A stretch of DNA of 7,447 nucleotides from CAKUFA01 sp963656345. GTDB taxonomy: Bacteria; Bacillota; Clostridia; Christensenellales; Aristaeellaceae. Shown here piece by piece: positions 1 through 6,268 of this stretch. The position numbers were made by a program, and so were the translations under genes. The DNA lies in contig CAVKHY010000106.1 in the NCBI GenBank assembly GCA_963656345.1, positions 1 through 7,447 of the forward strand. Direction: 5' to 3'. Within the stretch, counting starts at the first letter, position 1, and each line of letters starts with the position of its first letter. A model generated the notes under the pieces. The model saw only the letters and a program-made list of their open reading frames with translations. It had not been told where the DNA came from and did no database searches.

Positions 1-2
1 CT

Positions 3-932
3 ATTGATCATCCCGTGTACTTCTACAATATGTCCGACCGTTCCTTTGTGGTACTGGCCGCATTTGACCAATCCGCTTCAGCCGATCCCTTGATGGAATT
101 ACAGCATCGAGTTATCGCACTGCACAATGATTTGGTAGAGCAGCACAATATCTGGTTCTATGCCGGTGTAGGTGAAAAGTGCACCGAGGCACAAAAACTC
201 TGGGAATCCTACGAGCAGGCACGCACCGCTGCCCGGTACACGGCAAAGCATCATATTTTCCTGCCTTACGAAATGATTCATAAGGACGCCGGCGCCTGGT
301 ACTACCCGATTGAAATTTCCGCAAAACTGCAGCACTTCATCACCACCGGCAACAAGCAGCAGGTAACGGAAATGTTTGCCCTCATTCATCGGGAAAACAT
401 TGAGGAGCGTTCCCTGTCCATGCCCCTGCTGACGCTGTTGCTTTCCGACCTGAAAAACACCCTGCTGAAATCTCGCTTCCTGATTACCAACGTCCAAGAT
501 GAAAACGAACAGGAGCAGCTTCGACAGATTGATCGCCGGCTCGGGGAACAGCTCAGCTTTCCGCAATTGGAAAGCACTGCGCTGGAACTGTGCAGCTTCT
601 TCACACGCACCGCAGAACCTTCTGATCCCATTCCTGAAGTGGAACGCTACCTGACAGAAAACTATACGGATCCATCCATGTGCCTAGCCAAGTTGTCCGA
701 TCGGTTCAACATTTCGGAAAGCTATCTGTCCCACTTGTTTAAGAACAAAACAGGTCAGAATTTCTCCATCTACTTGGAAAACCTGCGGCTGAATGAAGCT
801 GCCCGCAGGCTAAAAGACCCGAAATGCAATCTTTCCTCCCTGTATTTAGAGCTTGGATACAACAATTCCACCACCTTCCGCAGAGCCTTCAAAAAGCGCT
901 ACGGCATGTCGCCCAGTGAAATGCGCAGTTAA
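3..932 (+). CDS. AraC-family transcriptional regulator, 3' part (YesS/YtdP-like)
   Basis: This is the C-terminal part of an AraC/XylS-type DNA-binding regulator. The reading frame is open from the window edge (I-D-H-P before the GTG at 15), so the true start lies upstream. Numbering from the codon at 15, residues about 209-305 form the two-helix-turn-helix AraC domain: a first HTH around ISESYLSHLFKNKTGQ, then the second HTH and signature LGYNNSTTFRRAFKKRYGMSP, ending four residues before the stop. The preceding 200 residues (FYAGVGEK, a SYEQARTAARY helix, then a helical segment) resemble the cytoplasmic linker of large Bacillota AraC regulators that carry an N-terminal membrane sensor, such as YesS and YtdP of B. 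subtilis. That sensor would be upstream and is not seen. The gene ends 14 bp before a pectinesterase gene, so it probably controls pectin-derived sugar use; this is inferred from context. The family is certain, the ligand is not. Confidence 0.9.
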   Translation: MDHPVYFYNMSDRSFVVLAAFDQSASADPLMELQHRVIALHNDLVEQHNIWFYAGVGEKCTEAQKLWESYEQARTAARYTAKHHIFLPYEMIHKDAGAWYYPIEISAKLQHFITTGNKQQVTEMFALIHRENIEERSLSMPLLTLLLSDLKNTLLKSRFLITNVQDENEQEQLRQIDRRLGEQLSFPQLESTALELCSFFTRTAEPSDPIPEVERYLTENYTDPSMCLAKLSDRFNISESYLSHLFKNKTGQNFSIYLENLRLNEAARRLKDPKCNLSSLYLELGYNNSTTFRRAFKKRYGMSPSEMRS

Positions 933-937
933 AGGAG
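931..937 (+). promoter_or_regulatory. Ribosome binding site of the pectinesterase gene
   Basis: AAAGGAG begins inside the TAA stop codon of the AraC gene and lies 9 nt before the ATG at 947. It fixes the pectinesterase start and suggests that the two genes are translated from one transcript, possibly coupled. Confidence 0.8.
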
Positions 938-946
938 ATCATTTCC

Positions 947-1934
947 ATGTATACCATTTCCGTTGCACCTTCTACCCCTATTGATACCTTGGGCAAAGCC
1001 TTTGCTTTACTGCCGGATGATCAGGAAGAGACCGTTTGCATTCATCTTGCTCCCGGCACCTACCGTGAAAAGCTGACCTTACATCGCAGTCATACCATTA
1101 TTGAAGGTTCCGGCACAGAACAGACCAAAATCGTTTTCGGTGGTGCCGCCACGGAGATCATGCCGGATGGTATGAAACGTGGGACATTCCGTACAGCCAC
1201 CCTGATGATTGATGCGTCCTATGTCACCCTGCGAAACCTGACCGTTGAAAACGATGCTGCTCCACGTGAAGCAGCCGGCCAAGCCATCGCCTTGTATGTT
1301 GACGGGGATCACTTTCTGGCAGAGCATTGCGCCCTGCTCGGACATCAGGATACGTTGTTCACTGCACCCTTGCCCCTCAAGGAGCTGCAAAAGAACGGCT
1401 TTGTCGGTCCAAAGCAGTTCGCCCCTCGCACCCCACAGCGTCAGGTGTATCGTGATTGCCTGATTGCAGGCGATATTGACTTCATCTTCGGCGGCGCAGC
1501 AGCTTGGTTTGACCATTGCGAAATCCGCAGTGTAGACGGACGTAGGCTGCGTTCCGCCCCCTATGAAAGTTATATCAGTGCTCCGTCAACCCCTGCCGGG
1601 CAGCACTTTGGCTATGTGTTTTACCACTGCCGCTTAACAGGCGACGGTATCCCGGATGACAGCGTATATTTGGGACGTCCTTGGCGAAATGATGCCAAAG
1701 TAGTTTACATCTGCTGTGAAANNNNNNNNNNGTGAAATGGGAAGCCATATCAAGGCTTCCGGTTTTGATGACTGGAACAAGCCTGAAGCTCATGCAACCA
1801 TGTTTTTCGCCGAATGCGGTTCCTTTGGCAAGGGGGCAGAAAGTTTACGTGCTGATTATGTTCACCAGCTGACGGAAGCAGAAGCTGCCGCCTACACATT
1901 GGAGCAATTTCAGCATCATGCACTTGACACATGA
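947..1934 (+). CDS. Pectinesterase (pectin methylesterase, CE8), interrupted by an assembly gap
   Basis: The enzyme de-esterifies methylated galacturonan, releasing methanol. The right-handed beta-helix signatures are all visible: Q112 in QAIALYVDG, Q134-D135 in GHQDTLF (acid/base Asp), D178 in DIDFIFGG (nucleophile), and R244/W246 in YLGRPWR. After the gap come EMGSHIKASGF and WNKPEAHATMFFAE, the usual C-terminal motifs. Ten N at 1722-1731 break the frame. Merging the gtgaaa found on both sides (1716-1721 and 1732-1737) removes 16 bases and gives one 323-residue protein ending at the TGA at 1932-1934, a normal length. The N-terminus (MYTISVAPST) enters the fold directly, with no signal peptide or lipobox, so the enzyme should be cytoplasmic and act on imported oligogalacturonides. 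About 25 extra residues (near 139-163, including GPKQFAPRTPQR) lie between the QD and DFIFG motifs. The gene follows the AraC regulator in an apparent operon and ends before a strong terminator. Confidence 0.93.
1722..1731. other. Assembly gap (10 N) inside the pectinesterase gene
   Basis: Exactly ten N, a common scaffolding placeholder. The left contig ends in tgtgaaa and the right begins gtgaaatggg, so the contig ends overlap by six bases. Collapsing the overlap gives codons reading C-C-E-M-G-S-H, which matches the conserved pectinesterase motif at this place. The real gap is therefore probably zero bases, and the true sequence is 16 bases shorter than shown. Confidence 0.93.
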
Positions 1935-1972
1935 TAGTACGTAAACATACCAAAGTCTGATTTACATTGCAC

Positions 1973-2009
1973 AAAAAAGACGCAAGGTGTTCAGCCTTGC
2001 GTCTTTTTT
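1973..2009. terminator. Bidirectional rho-independent terminator
   Basis: A perfect inverted repeat with arms 1973-1987 and 1995-2009 (AAAAAAGACGCAAGG and its complement) and a 7-nt loop TGTTCAG. The GC-rich 9-bp core is flanked by six A on one side and six T on the other, so each strand gives a hairpin followed by a U-tract. It lies 38 bp after the pectinesterase stop and 7 bp after the era stop and so serves both convergent operons. Confidence 0.95.
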
Positions 2010-2016
2010 CATCCAT

Positions 2017-2910
2017 TTACTTGTTATTATATCCCAAAGTCTTCAAATCATCCATGCGATTGCGCCAATCAGGGCGAACCTTTACCCAAAGTTTCAGGTT
2101 CACGTGCATGCCAAGAAGTTGTTCAATATCTGCACGAGCTTCACTGCCGATGGTTTGCAGCATGGCACCATGCTTGCCGATGATGATTCCCTTATGAGCT
2201 TCCCGTTCGCAGTAGATGGTGGCATGGATTTCCATGAAGTCATCGTTTTCTTTGTTCATGGCCATCATTTCCACGCCGATGCCATGGGGAACCTCATCCC
2301 GCAGGTGCAGCAAAGCCTTTTCACGAATCATCTCGGCACAAATCTGACGCTCCGGCTGATCCGTCATCATGTCATCCGGGAAATACTTAGGACCTTCCGG
2401 GAGACCCTTGACAAGGGCAGCATTCAAATCCTCCAGCCCATCACCGGTTTTCGCACTGATCGGCACAATGGCGTCATAGGAAAGATCTGCAAAGGAGGCC
2501 ATCAGGGTAAGAAGCTTTTCGCGAGGCAGTAGGTCAATCTTATTGAGCGCCAGCAGTTTGGGTACTTTCTTCTCGGACATTTCCTTGACGATTGCCCGAT
2601 CCTGCTCCCCTACCTGGGTGGCGTCCACCAGCACCAGCACCCCATCCATGCCATCCATCGCATCCTTGACAGACTGCATCATATACTCGCCCAGGCGAGT
2701 GCGGGGATGGTGAATGCCCGGCGTGTCCAGAAAAACTATTTGCCAGTTTTCCCGGGTCATAACGCCCATGATACGGTTGCGTGTGGTCTGGGGACGATTG
2801 GATACAATGGCCACTTTCTCCCCAACCAACGCATTCATTAAGGTTGACTTGCCCACGTTCGGTCTTCCCACGATGGTGATGAAGCCGGAACGAAAATGCT
2901 GTTGCTCCAT
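2017..2910 (-). CDS. era: GTPase Era
   Basis: Era is an essential GTPase that binds the 3' end of 16S rRNA and assists 30S subunit assembly. All G motifs are present in the 297-residue product: G1 GRPNVGKST at 15-23, the switch region RPQTTRNRI at 39-47, G3 DTPG at 62-65, G4 NKID at 123-126 and G5 SAK at 152-154. The C-terminal KH domain carries GIIIGKHG at 241-248 and ends in the usual LWVKV segment. Length is normal for the family (about 295-300). The ATG at 2910 is preceded by GAGGAGG (2918-2924) at 7-nt spacing; this site overlaps the stop codon of the ybeY-cdd gene 12 bp upstream, which suggests translational coupling. It is the last gene of the operon and is followed by the shared terminator. 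Era and YbeY both act in 16S 3'-end maturation, which makes the linkage functionally sensible. Confidence 0.98.
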   Translation of the reverse strand: MEQQHFRSGFITIVGRPNVGKSTLMNALVGEKVAIVSNRPQTTRNRIMGVMTRENWQIVFLDTPGIHHPRTRLGEYMMQSVKDAMDGMDGVLVLVDATQVGEQDRAIVKEMSEKKVPKLLALNKIDLLPREKLLTLMASFADLSYDAIVPISAKTGDGLEDLNAALVKGLPEGPKYFPDDMMTDQPERQICAEMIREKALLHLRDEVPHGIGVEMMAMNKENDDFMEIHATIYCEREAHKGIIIGKHGAMLQTIGSEARADIEQLLGMHVNLKLWVKVRPDWRNRMDDLKTLGYNNK

Positions 2911-2922
2911 GTTTTTTCCTCC

Positions 2923-3828
2923 TCAATAAGGTTTGCCGTTTAATTCTGCTGCACCAAAGCCATGGGGCAACAGCTGCTTCAGGTTCATTTCATCTTTCTG
3001 CCCTTCCCCCCAGGTAACAAGAACCCGAAGGTCAGGTGCAAACTCATTCAATGCCTGACGGCATGCACCGCAGGGCCAGGGTGCAGCATTTTCAGCTGCA
3101 ATGGCAATGGTCGTAAACTCGGTTGCGCCCTCGCTGACTGCCTTAAACAGTGCCGTACGCTCCGCACAATTTGCCAAACCATAGGAAGCGTTCTCAATAT
3201 TGCATCCCTGATAAATCCGTCCATCTGCACACAAAAGAGCAGCCCCCACCGCAAAGTGAGAATAGGGAGAATAGCTGCGCTTCATAGCTTCTCGTGCCAG
3301 GCTCAGCAAAGTTTCATCCGTAACAGTCGATTCTCCGTCTCGGCTCATGCCAATGGCAGACAAAATTTTCTCTTCCATTGCTCTCATGCTCCTTTGATCT
3401 TCCGGTTCAATATGATCATACCCCATCAAGTGACAGATACCATGCACCAGCAGATAAGCTGCCTCCCGCATGGGGGAATGCCCGTATTCTTCCGCTTGGG
3501 CGTAAATGTGCGGAACAGAAAGGATCAAATCTCCCAGCATGCAGGCATCCACTTCATCGTCCAGTTCCTGCCGGAGGAGCTTGTCTGCTCTGCCTGCCGT
3601 CACACCCTGGGGATAGTTAATCGTAGGGAAAGAAAGTACATCTGTCGCACGGTCAACCTGCCGATACTCCTGATTGATGGCGTGGATCGTTTCATCATCG
3701 CACAGGCGAATGCTGACTGCGCAGGGGCGAAGCACGCCTTCCTGCAGGAGGGCGCAGTCCGCTGCCGTCTGCATGAGGGTAATCAGCTTTGGATCAACAG
3801 GAACATCCATCTGCCAAAGCAGTTTCAT
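2923..3828 (-). CDS. ybeY-cdd: Fused endoribonuclease YbeY / cytidine deaminase
   Basis: One uninterrupted 301-residue frame holds two enzymes. Residues 1 to about 160 are YbeY, the metal-dependent RNase of 16S rRNA 3'-end maturation: ATDVLSFP at 61-68, LGDLILSVP at 98-106 and the zinc motif HGICHLMGYDH at 129-139 with ligands H129, H133 and H139. Residues about 168-301 are a homotetramer-type cytidine deaminase of pyrimidine salvage: YSPYSHFAVGAAL at 187-199, substrate loop NIENASYG at 210-217, CAER at 221-224 (zinc ligand C221, proton shuttle E223) and PCGACRQ at 252-258 (ligands C253, C256). Both active sites look intact. The linker is only about ten residues (near MSRDGEST). In many Bacillota these are separate genes, often with dgkA between them; no dgkA frame exists here. 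The ATG at 3828 overlaps the pgpH stop in ATGA and has GGAGGAG at 3834-3840. A possible internal start for the deaminase half is listed separately. Confidence 0.95.
   Translation of the reverse strand: MKLLWQMDVPVDPKLITLMQTAADCALLQEGVLRPCAVSIRLCDDETIHAINQEYRQVDRATDVLSFPTINYPQGVTAGRADKLLRQELDDEVDACMLGDLILSVPHIYAQAEEYGHSPMREAAYLLVHGICHLMGYDHIEPEDQRSMRAMEEKILSAIGMSRDGESTVTDETLLSLAREAMKRSYSPYSHFAVGAALLCADGRIYQGCNIENASYGLANCAERTALFKAVSEGATEFTTIAIAAENAAPWPCGACRQALNEFAPDLRVLVTWGEGQKDEMNLKQLLPHGFGAAELNGKPY
3389..3395 (-). promoter_or_regulatory. Possible internal ribosome binding site for a free cytidine deaminase
   Basis: Within the YbeY-Cdd frame, codons Q145-S147 contain AAAGGAG, 10 nt before the in-frame ATG of M151 (3378-3376). 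Starting there would give a 151-residue protein containing the whole deaminase domain and only the last helix of YbeY. The site may be a remnant of the former separate cdd start, or may be chance codon choice. The spacing is at the long end of the functional range. Confidence 0.3.
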
Positions 3829-6062
3829 TGCTTCTCCTCCTCATTTTCTGCCTGCTGTGCTTCTTCTGCAGGCTTTTCCGCCTTTGTTGGTTCCGCCGCG
3901 GACAAATCACGCTTAGGCACTTCCACATTGGGATACTCAATCCGCTCGTGGAAAACGCCATTCAGCACCGTTGCGAAGGCCTCGCAAATGCCGTCAATGT
4001 CCTTCAGGGTCAGGGGCGAATTATTCAGCTGCCCGTCGTCCAGCTTCCCCTGTACCAATTTCCGGATAAACCGTTCAATAGCCTGGGGCGTGGGATCAGG
4101 CATGGAGCGCACAGCCGCCTCGATGGTATCCGCCAGCATGACAATGGCACTTTCCTTGGTAGAAGGGCGTGTCCCGTCATAACGGAAGTCAGCAATGTCT
4201 ACCGGCTTACCGTCCGCCTGCTGCAAGGCTTTGTGGTAGAAGAACATTACCGGCGTATCCCCATGGTGCTCCACAATGATCTGCTGAATTTCCGGCGGCA
4301 GATGATACTTCTGAGCCAGCTGCAGGCCGTCCCGGGTGTGCGTCGTTACAATAGCGGCAGATACGTAAGGATCGGTGCGGTCATGGGGATTATCCCCCAT
4401 CTGATTTTCCTTGAAGTACAAAGGACGCTTTAGTTTGCCGATATCATGAAAGTAAGCACCGGTACGCGCCAAAAGGGGATTGGCACCAATCTTTTCCGCC
4501 GCTGCCTCCGACAAATTTGCAACGATAATGGAATGATGATAAGTGCCCGGTGCCTCCAGGAGCAGCCGACGAAGCAGGGGCTGATTCGGGTTGCCGAGTT
4601 CCAGCAGTTTGCTTGGCGTCGCCAGATTGAACAAGGTTTCAATCACCGGCTGAAGACCCACTGCCACAATGCCGCTAACCACGCCGCTGGCTGTGCACAT
4701 CAGGCTGTTGTTCATCACCGCATCCAGGTTTGTGGAAGTCATGAGTCCCACAGCAATCATGGTAAGCAAATTCAGCGCAGCCACAAGGAAGCCGCTCAAA
4801 ATCACACGAACACGCTGAGGCTTCCCTTTCAGGAAGAAGACAGCTGCAACACCGCTGACGATGGAGGTTAGCATCACATACACCAGTTCCGTGGTATAGG
4901 CGGTAGTGCTGCCCAGCACCAGTGACGAAGCAAGCATGGCAAGTGTAAATGTTCCCACTACACCTACGCGCGCTCCAAGCAGTGCCGTCAGCAGCATGAT
5001 ACCCAGGGCTACCGGAGACAGATACACGCCGATCAGGCGAACAGAAATGGCGCACAGTCCCGTGGTAATGCACAGCACCATCATCAATACAGATAAGCGG
5101 CGTAAATCATGCAGCACATAGGGCACCAGCAGCTTCATCAGCACCACAAGCACGCCGATGGTAATTACCAGCATAATCGCCGTGCCAAGATAAATGGTCC
5201 AGTCAATGGTGTTGTTATCCAGCAGTCCCAGTGCCTCAATTACAGCCACCTGGTTGGCTGTCACCCGCTCGCCTTCCAGCACAATATTCTGCCCTTGAAG
5301 GAATGTTACAGGCTCCACAGCATCCATGGCCTTTTGCCGTGACTGCTCCGTGGCTTCCTGCTCAATGACCATGTTCGGCTTTACGCTGGCACGAAGAACA
5401 GAAGGTACAATATTTTGGAACAGAGACGTTTCGACCTTGTAGCCTACAATCTGCAAAATTGTTTGAATTGACTGGCTGACCTGGCCTTCGCGAATGGTTG
5501 TGTTCAGCGTATTTTCTACGGCAGTGGTCACCGTGGACACCATGGTGTCAAAATCTTCCGTGCTGGTGCGCAGCAGCGTGGTCAGCTGATAGTTGCTGGG
5601 GGTGAAAACATTCATCAGCCCCCGGGCATATTCCAGCTCACTATCGGTAAATGTGCGAGTGCGCACATCGGTTTCTTCCTCATCATCCTGCCGAAGGGTC
5701 AGACCGTACTGCTGCACCGTGCGCATTTCATCAAAAATGCTGGCCATGGTTGCGAGTACTTCTTCGCTGGCGCCTTCCTTCAGGTGATAGGTAGGCTCCA
5801 CCGCATCGGCTGCCGCCTGCCGCCGCTCTTCCGTGGTGATTTCGTCCACCACGTCCTTGGTTGCAGTAATGGTATGCCGCGAGATGGTGCCCACCTGCAC
5901 ATCATACCGTTCCGGGGCACTCACCGCAACAAACATGGCATACAGCACCAAGCTGCCCAGCAGCACCACCAGCGTGCATTTTGCATCCACGCTATGAAGC
6001 CAACTGCGAATACTGTGCAGCCGATGCTTCTGTTTGCTGCGATCCTTTCTCCTGCGCTTCAC
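3825..6062 (-). CDS. pgpH: 7TM-HD family c-di-AMP phosphodiesterase (PgpH/YqfF)
   Basis: This is a membrane enzyme that hydrolyses cyclic di-AMP and so influences osmotic and cell-wall homeostasis. The 745-residue product shows a basic N-terminus (KRRRKDRSKQKHR), one membrane segment at about 29-48, an extracytoplasmic 7TMR-HDED region at about 50-285 (including the typical VEPTYHL at 88-94 and QGQNIVLEGERV), a bundle of hydrophobic segments at about 288-475, and a cytoplasmic HD domain at about 500-665. Catalytic features are H509/H510 of TYHHSI, H539-D540-I-G-K (HDIGK), H599/H600 in VEHHGD and D645. YqfF of B. subtilis and PgpH of Listeria are about 710-720 residues; the excess here is mostly a charged Ala/Glu/Lys tail after about residue 720. 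The start is GTG, supported by AAGGAGG at 6071-6077 with 8-nt spacing. It is the first gene of the operon and its TGA overlaps the ybeY-cdd ATG by 4 bp. Confidence 0.96.
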   Translation of the reverse strand: MKRRRKDRSKQKHRLHSIRSWLHSVDAKCTLVVLLGSLVLYAMFVAVSAPERYDVQVGTISRHTITATKDVVDEITTEERRQAAADAVEPTYHLKEGASEEVLATMASIFDEMRTVQQYGLTLRQDDEEETDVRTRTFTDSELEYARGLMNVFTPSNYQLTTLLRTSTEDFDTMVSTVTTAVENTLNTTIREGQVSQSIQTILQIVGYKVETSLFQNIVPSVLRASVKPNMVIEQEATEQSRQKAMDAVEPVTFLQGQNIVLEGERVTANQVAVIEALGLLDNNTIDWTIYLGTAIMLVITIGVLVVLMKLLVPYVLHDLRRLSVLMMVLCITTGLCAISVRLIGVYLSPVALGIMLLTALLGARVGVVGTFTLAMLASSLVLGSTTAYTTELVYVMLTSIVSGVAAVFFLKGKPQRVRVILSGFLVAALNLLTMIAVGLMTSTNLDAVMNNSLMCTASGVVSGIVAVGLQPVIETLFNLATPSKLLELGNPNQPLLRRLLLEAPGTYHHSIIVANLSEAAAEKIGANPLLARTGAYFHDIGKLKRPLYFKENQMGDNPHDRTDPYVSAAIVTTHTRDGLQLAQKYHLPPEIQQIIVEHHGDTPVMFFYHKALQQADGKPVDIADFRYDGTRPSTKESAIVMLADTIEAAVRSMPDPTPQAIERFIRKLVQGKLDDGQLNNSPLTLKDIDGICEAFATVLNGVFHERIEYPNVEVPKRDLSAAEPTKAEKPAEEAQQAENEEEKQ

Positions 6063-6070
6063 GCTGCCTG

Positions 6071-6077
6071 CCTCCTT
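6071..6077 (-). promoter_or_regulatory. Ribosome binding site selecting the GTG start of pgpH
   Basis: AAGGAGG lies 8 nt before the GTG at 6062-6060. The next in-frame ATG (residue 43) falls within the first membrane helix, so the GTG start is well supported. Confidence 0.85.
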
Positions 6078-6132
6078 CAGTCAAAGCATGCATAGTCTAT
6101 CCTAGCATTCTATCATTCAAGCTTACCTAATG

Positions 6133-6161
6133 ATTATAGAATGAAGTGCTTTTTCTGTCAA
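6133..6161 (-). promoter_or_regulatory. Consensus sigma-A promoter of the pgpH-ybeY-cdd-era operon
   Basis: On the minus strand TTGACA (6161-6156) and TATAAT (6138-6133) are both perfect consensus hexamers separated by exactly 17 bp. Transcription should start near 6126-6124, giving a leader of about 62 nt with the pgpH ribosome binding site near its end. The leader is too short for the c-di-AMP (ydaO) riboswitch and shows no strong hairpin. Confidence 0.88.
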
Positions 6162-6174
6162 TCGAAACAGAAAA
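6151..6174. repeat. Inverted repeat over the -35 box, possible operator
   Basis: Arms TTTTCTGT (6151-6158) and ACAGAAAA (6167-6174) are perfectly complementary around an 8-nt centre CAATCGAA. The -35 hexamer (6156-6161) overlaps the left arm and the centre. No U-tract follows on either strand, so it is not a terminator. The symmetry suits a dimeric repressor, but no known operator consensus was recognised and the AT-rich context makes chance possible. Confidence 0.4.
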
Positions 6175-6214
6175 CAGGAAGTCAAATCGAATGCAAAAGA
6201 TGACAAAAAGAATC

Positions 6215-6234
6215 CCATTGCAAGGCTTCAATGG
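6215..6234 (-). terminator. Second weak hairpin downstream of the cell-wall gene
   Basis: On the minus strand CCATTG (6234-6229) pairs with CAATGG (6220-6215) around an 8-nt loop and is followed, after GATTC, by TTTTT (6209-6205). It lies just past the main hairpin and could act as a backup terminator. The stem is only 6 bp with one G-rich end, so support is weak. Confidence 0.35.
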
Positions 6235-6236
6235 AA

Positions 6237-6262
6237 AAGGAGCTGCGTTGCCGCAGCCCCTT
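6237..6262 (-). terminator. Hairpin terminator of the peptidoglycan-binding protein gene
   Basis: Arms 6252-6262 and 6237-6247 form an 11-bp stem in minus-strand RNA (AAGGGGCUGCG with CGCAGCUCCUU, one G-U pair) closed by a GCAA tetraloop of the GNRA class. It begins 6 bp after the stop codon at 6269. The last arm runs into UUUUCC, so the U-tract is short. In plus-strand RNA the wobble becomes an A-C mismatch, so it favours the minus strand. Confidence 0.75.
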
Positions 6263-6268
6263 GCAGAT

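Noticed and set aside
1716..1934. Separate small gene after the N gap
   Set aside because: It is the C-terminal part of the pectinesterase; merging the gtgaaa overlap joins it in frame.
947..1934. Pectinesterase as a genuine frameshifted pseudogene
   Set aside because: The frame change coincides exactly with the N run and vanishes when the overlapping contig ends are merged; all catalytic residues are intact.
1987..2532. Open frame of 181 codons on the plus strand opposite era
   Set aside because: It begins within the terminator hairpin and is antisense to the well conserved KH domain of Era.
2962..4182. Long open frame of 406 codons on the plus strand, opposite ybeY-cdd and the end of pgpH
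   Set aside because: It is antisense to two genes with intact catalytic motifs, has no good ribosome binding site and its translation (Cys/His/Ser-rich, no domain) looks like a shadow frame.
6063..6132. c-di-AMP (ydaO) riboswitch in the leader of pgpH
   Set aside because: The leader is about 62 nt, much shorter than that riboswitch, and no matching conserved elements or strong helices are seen.
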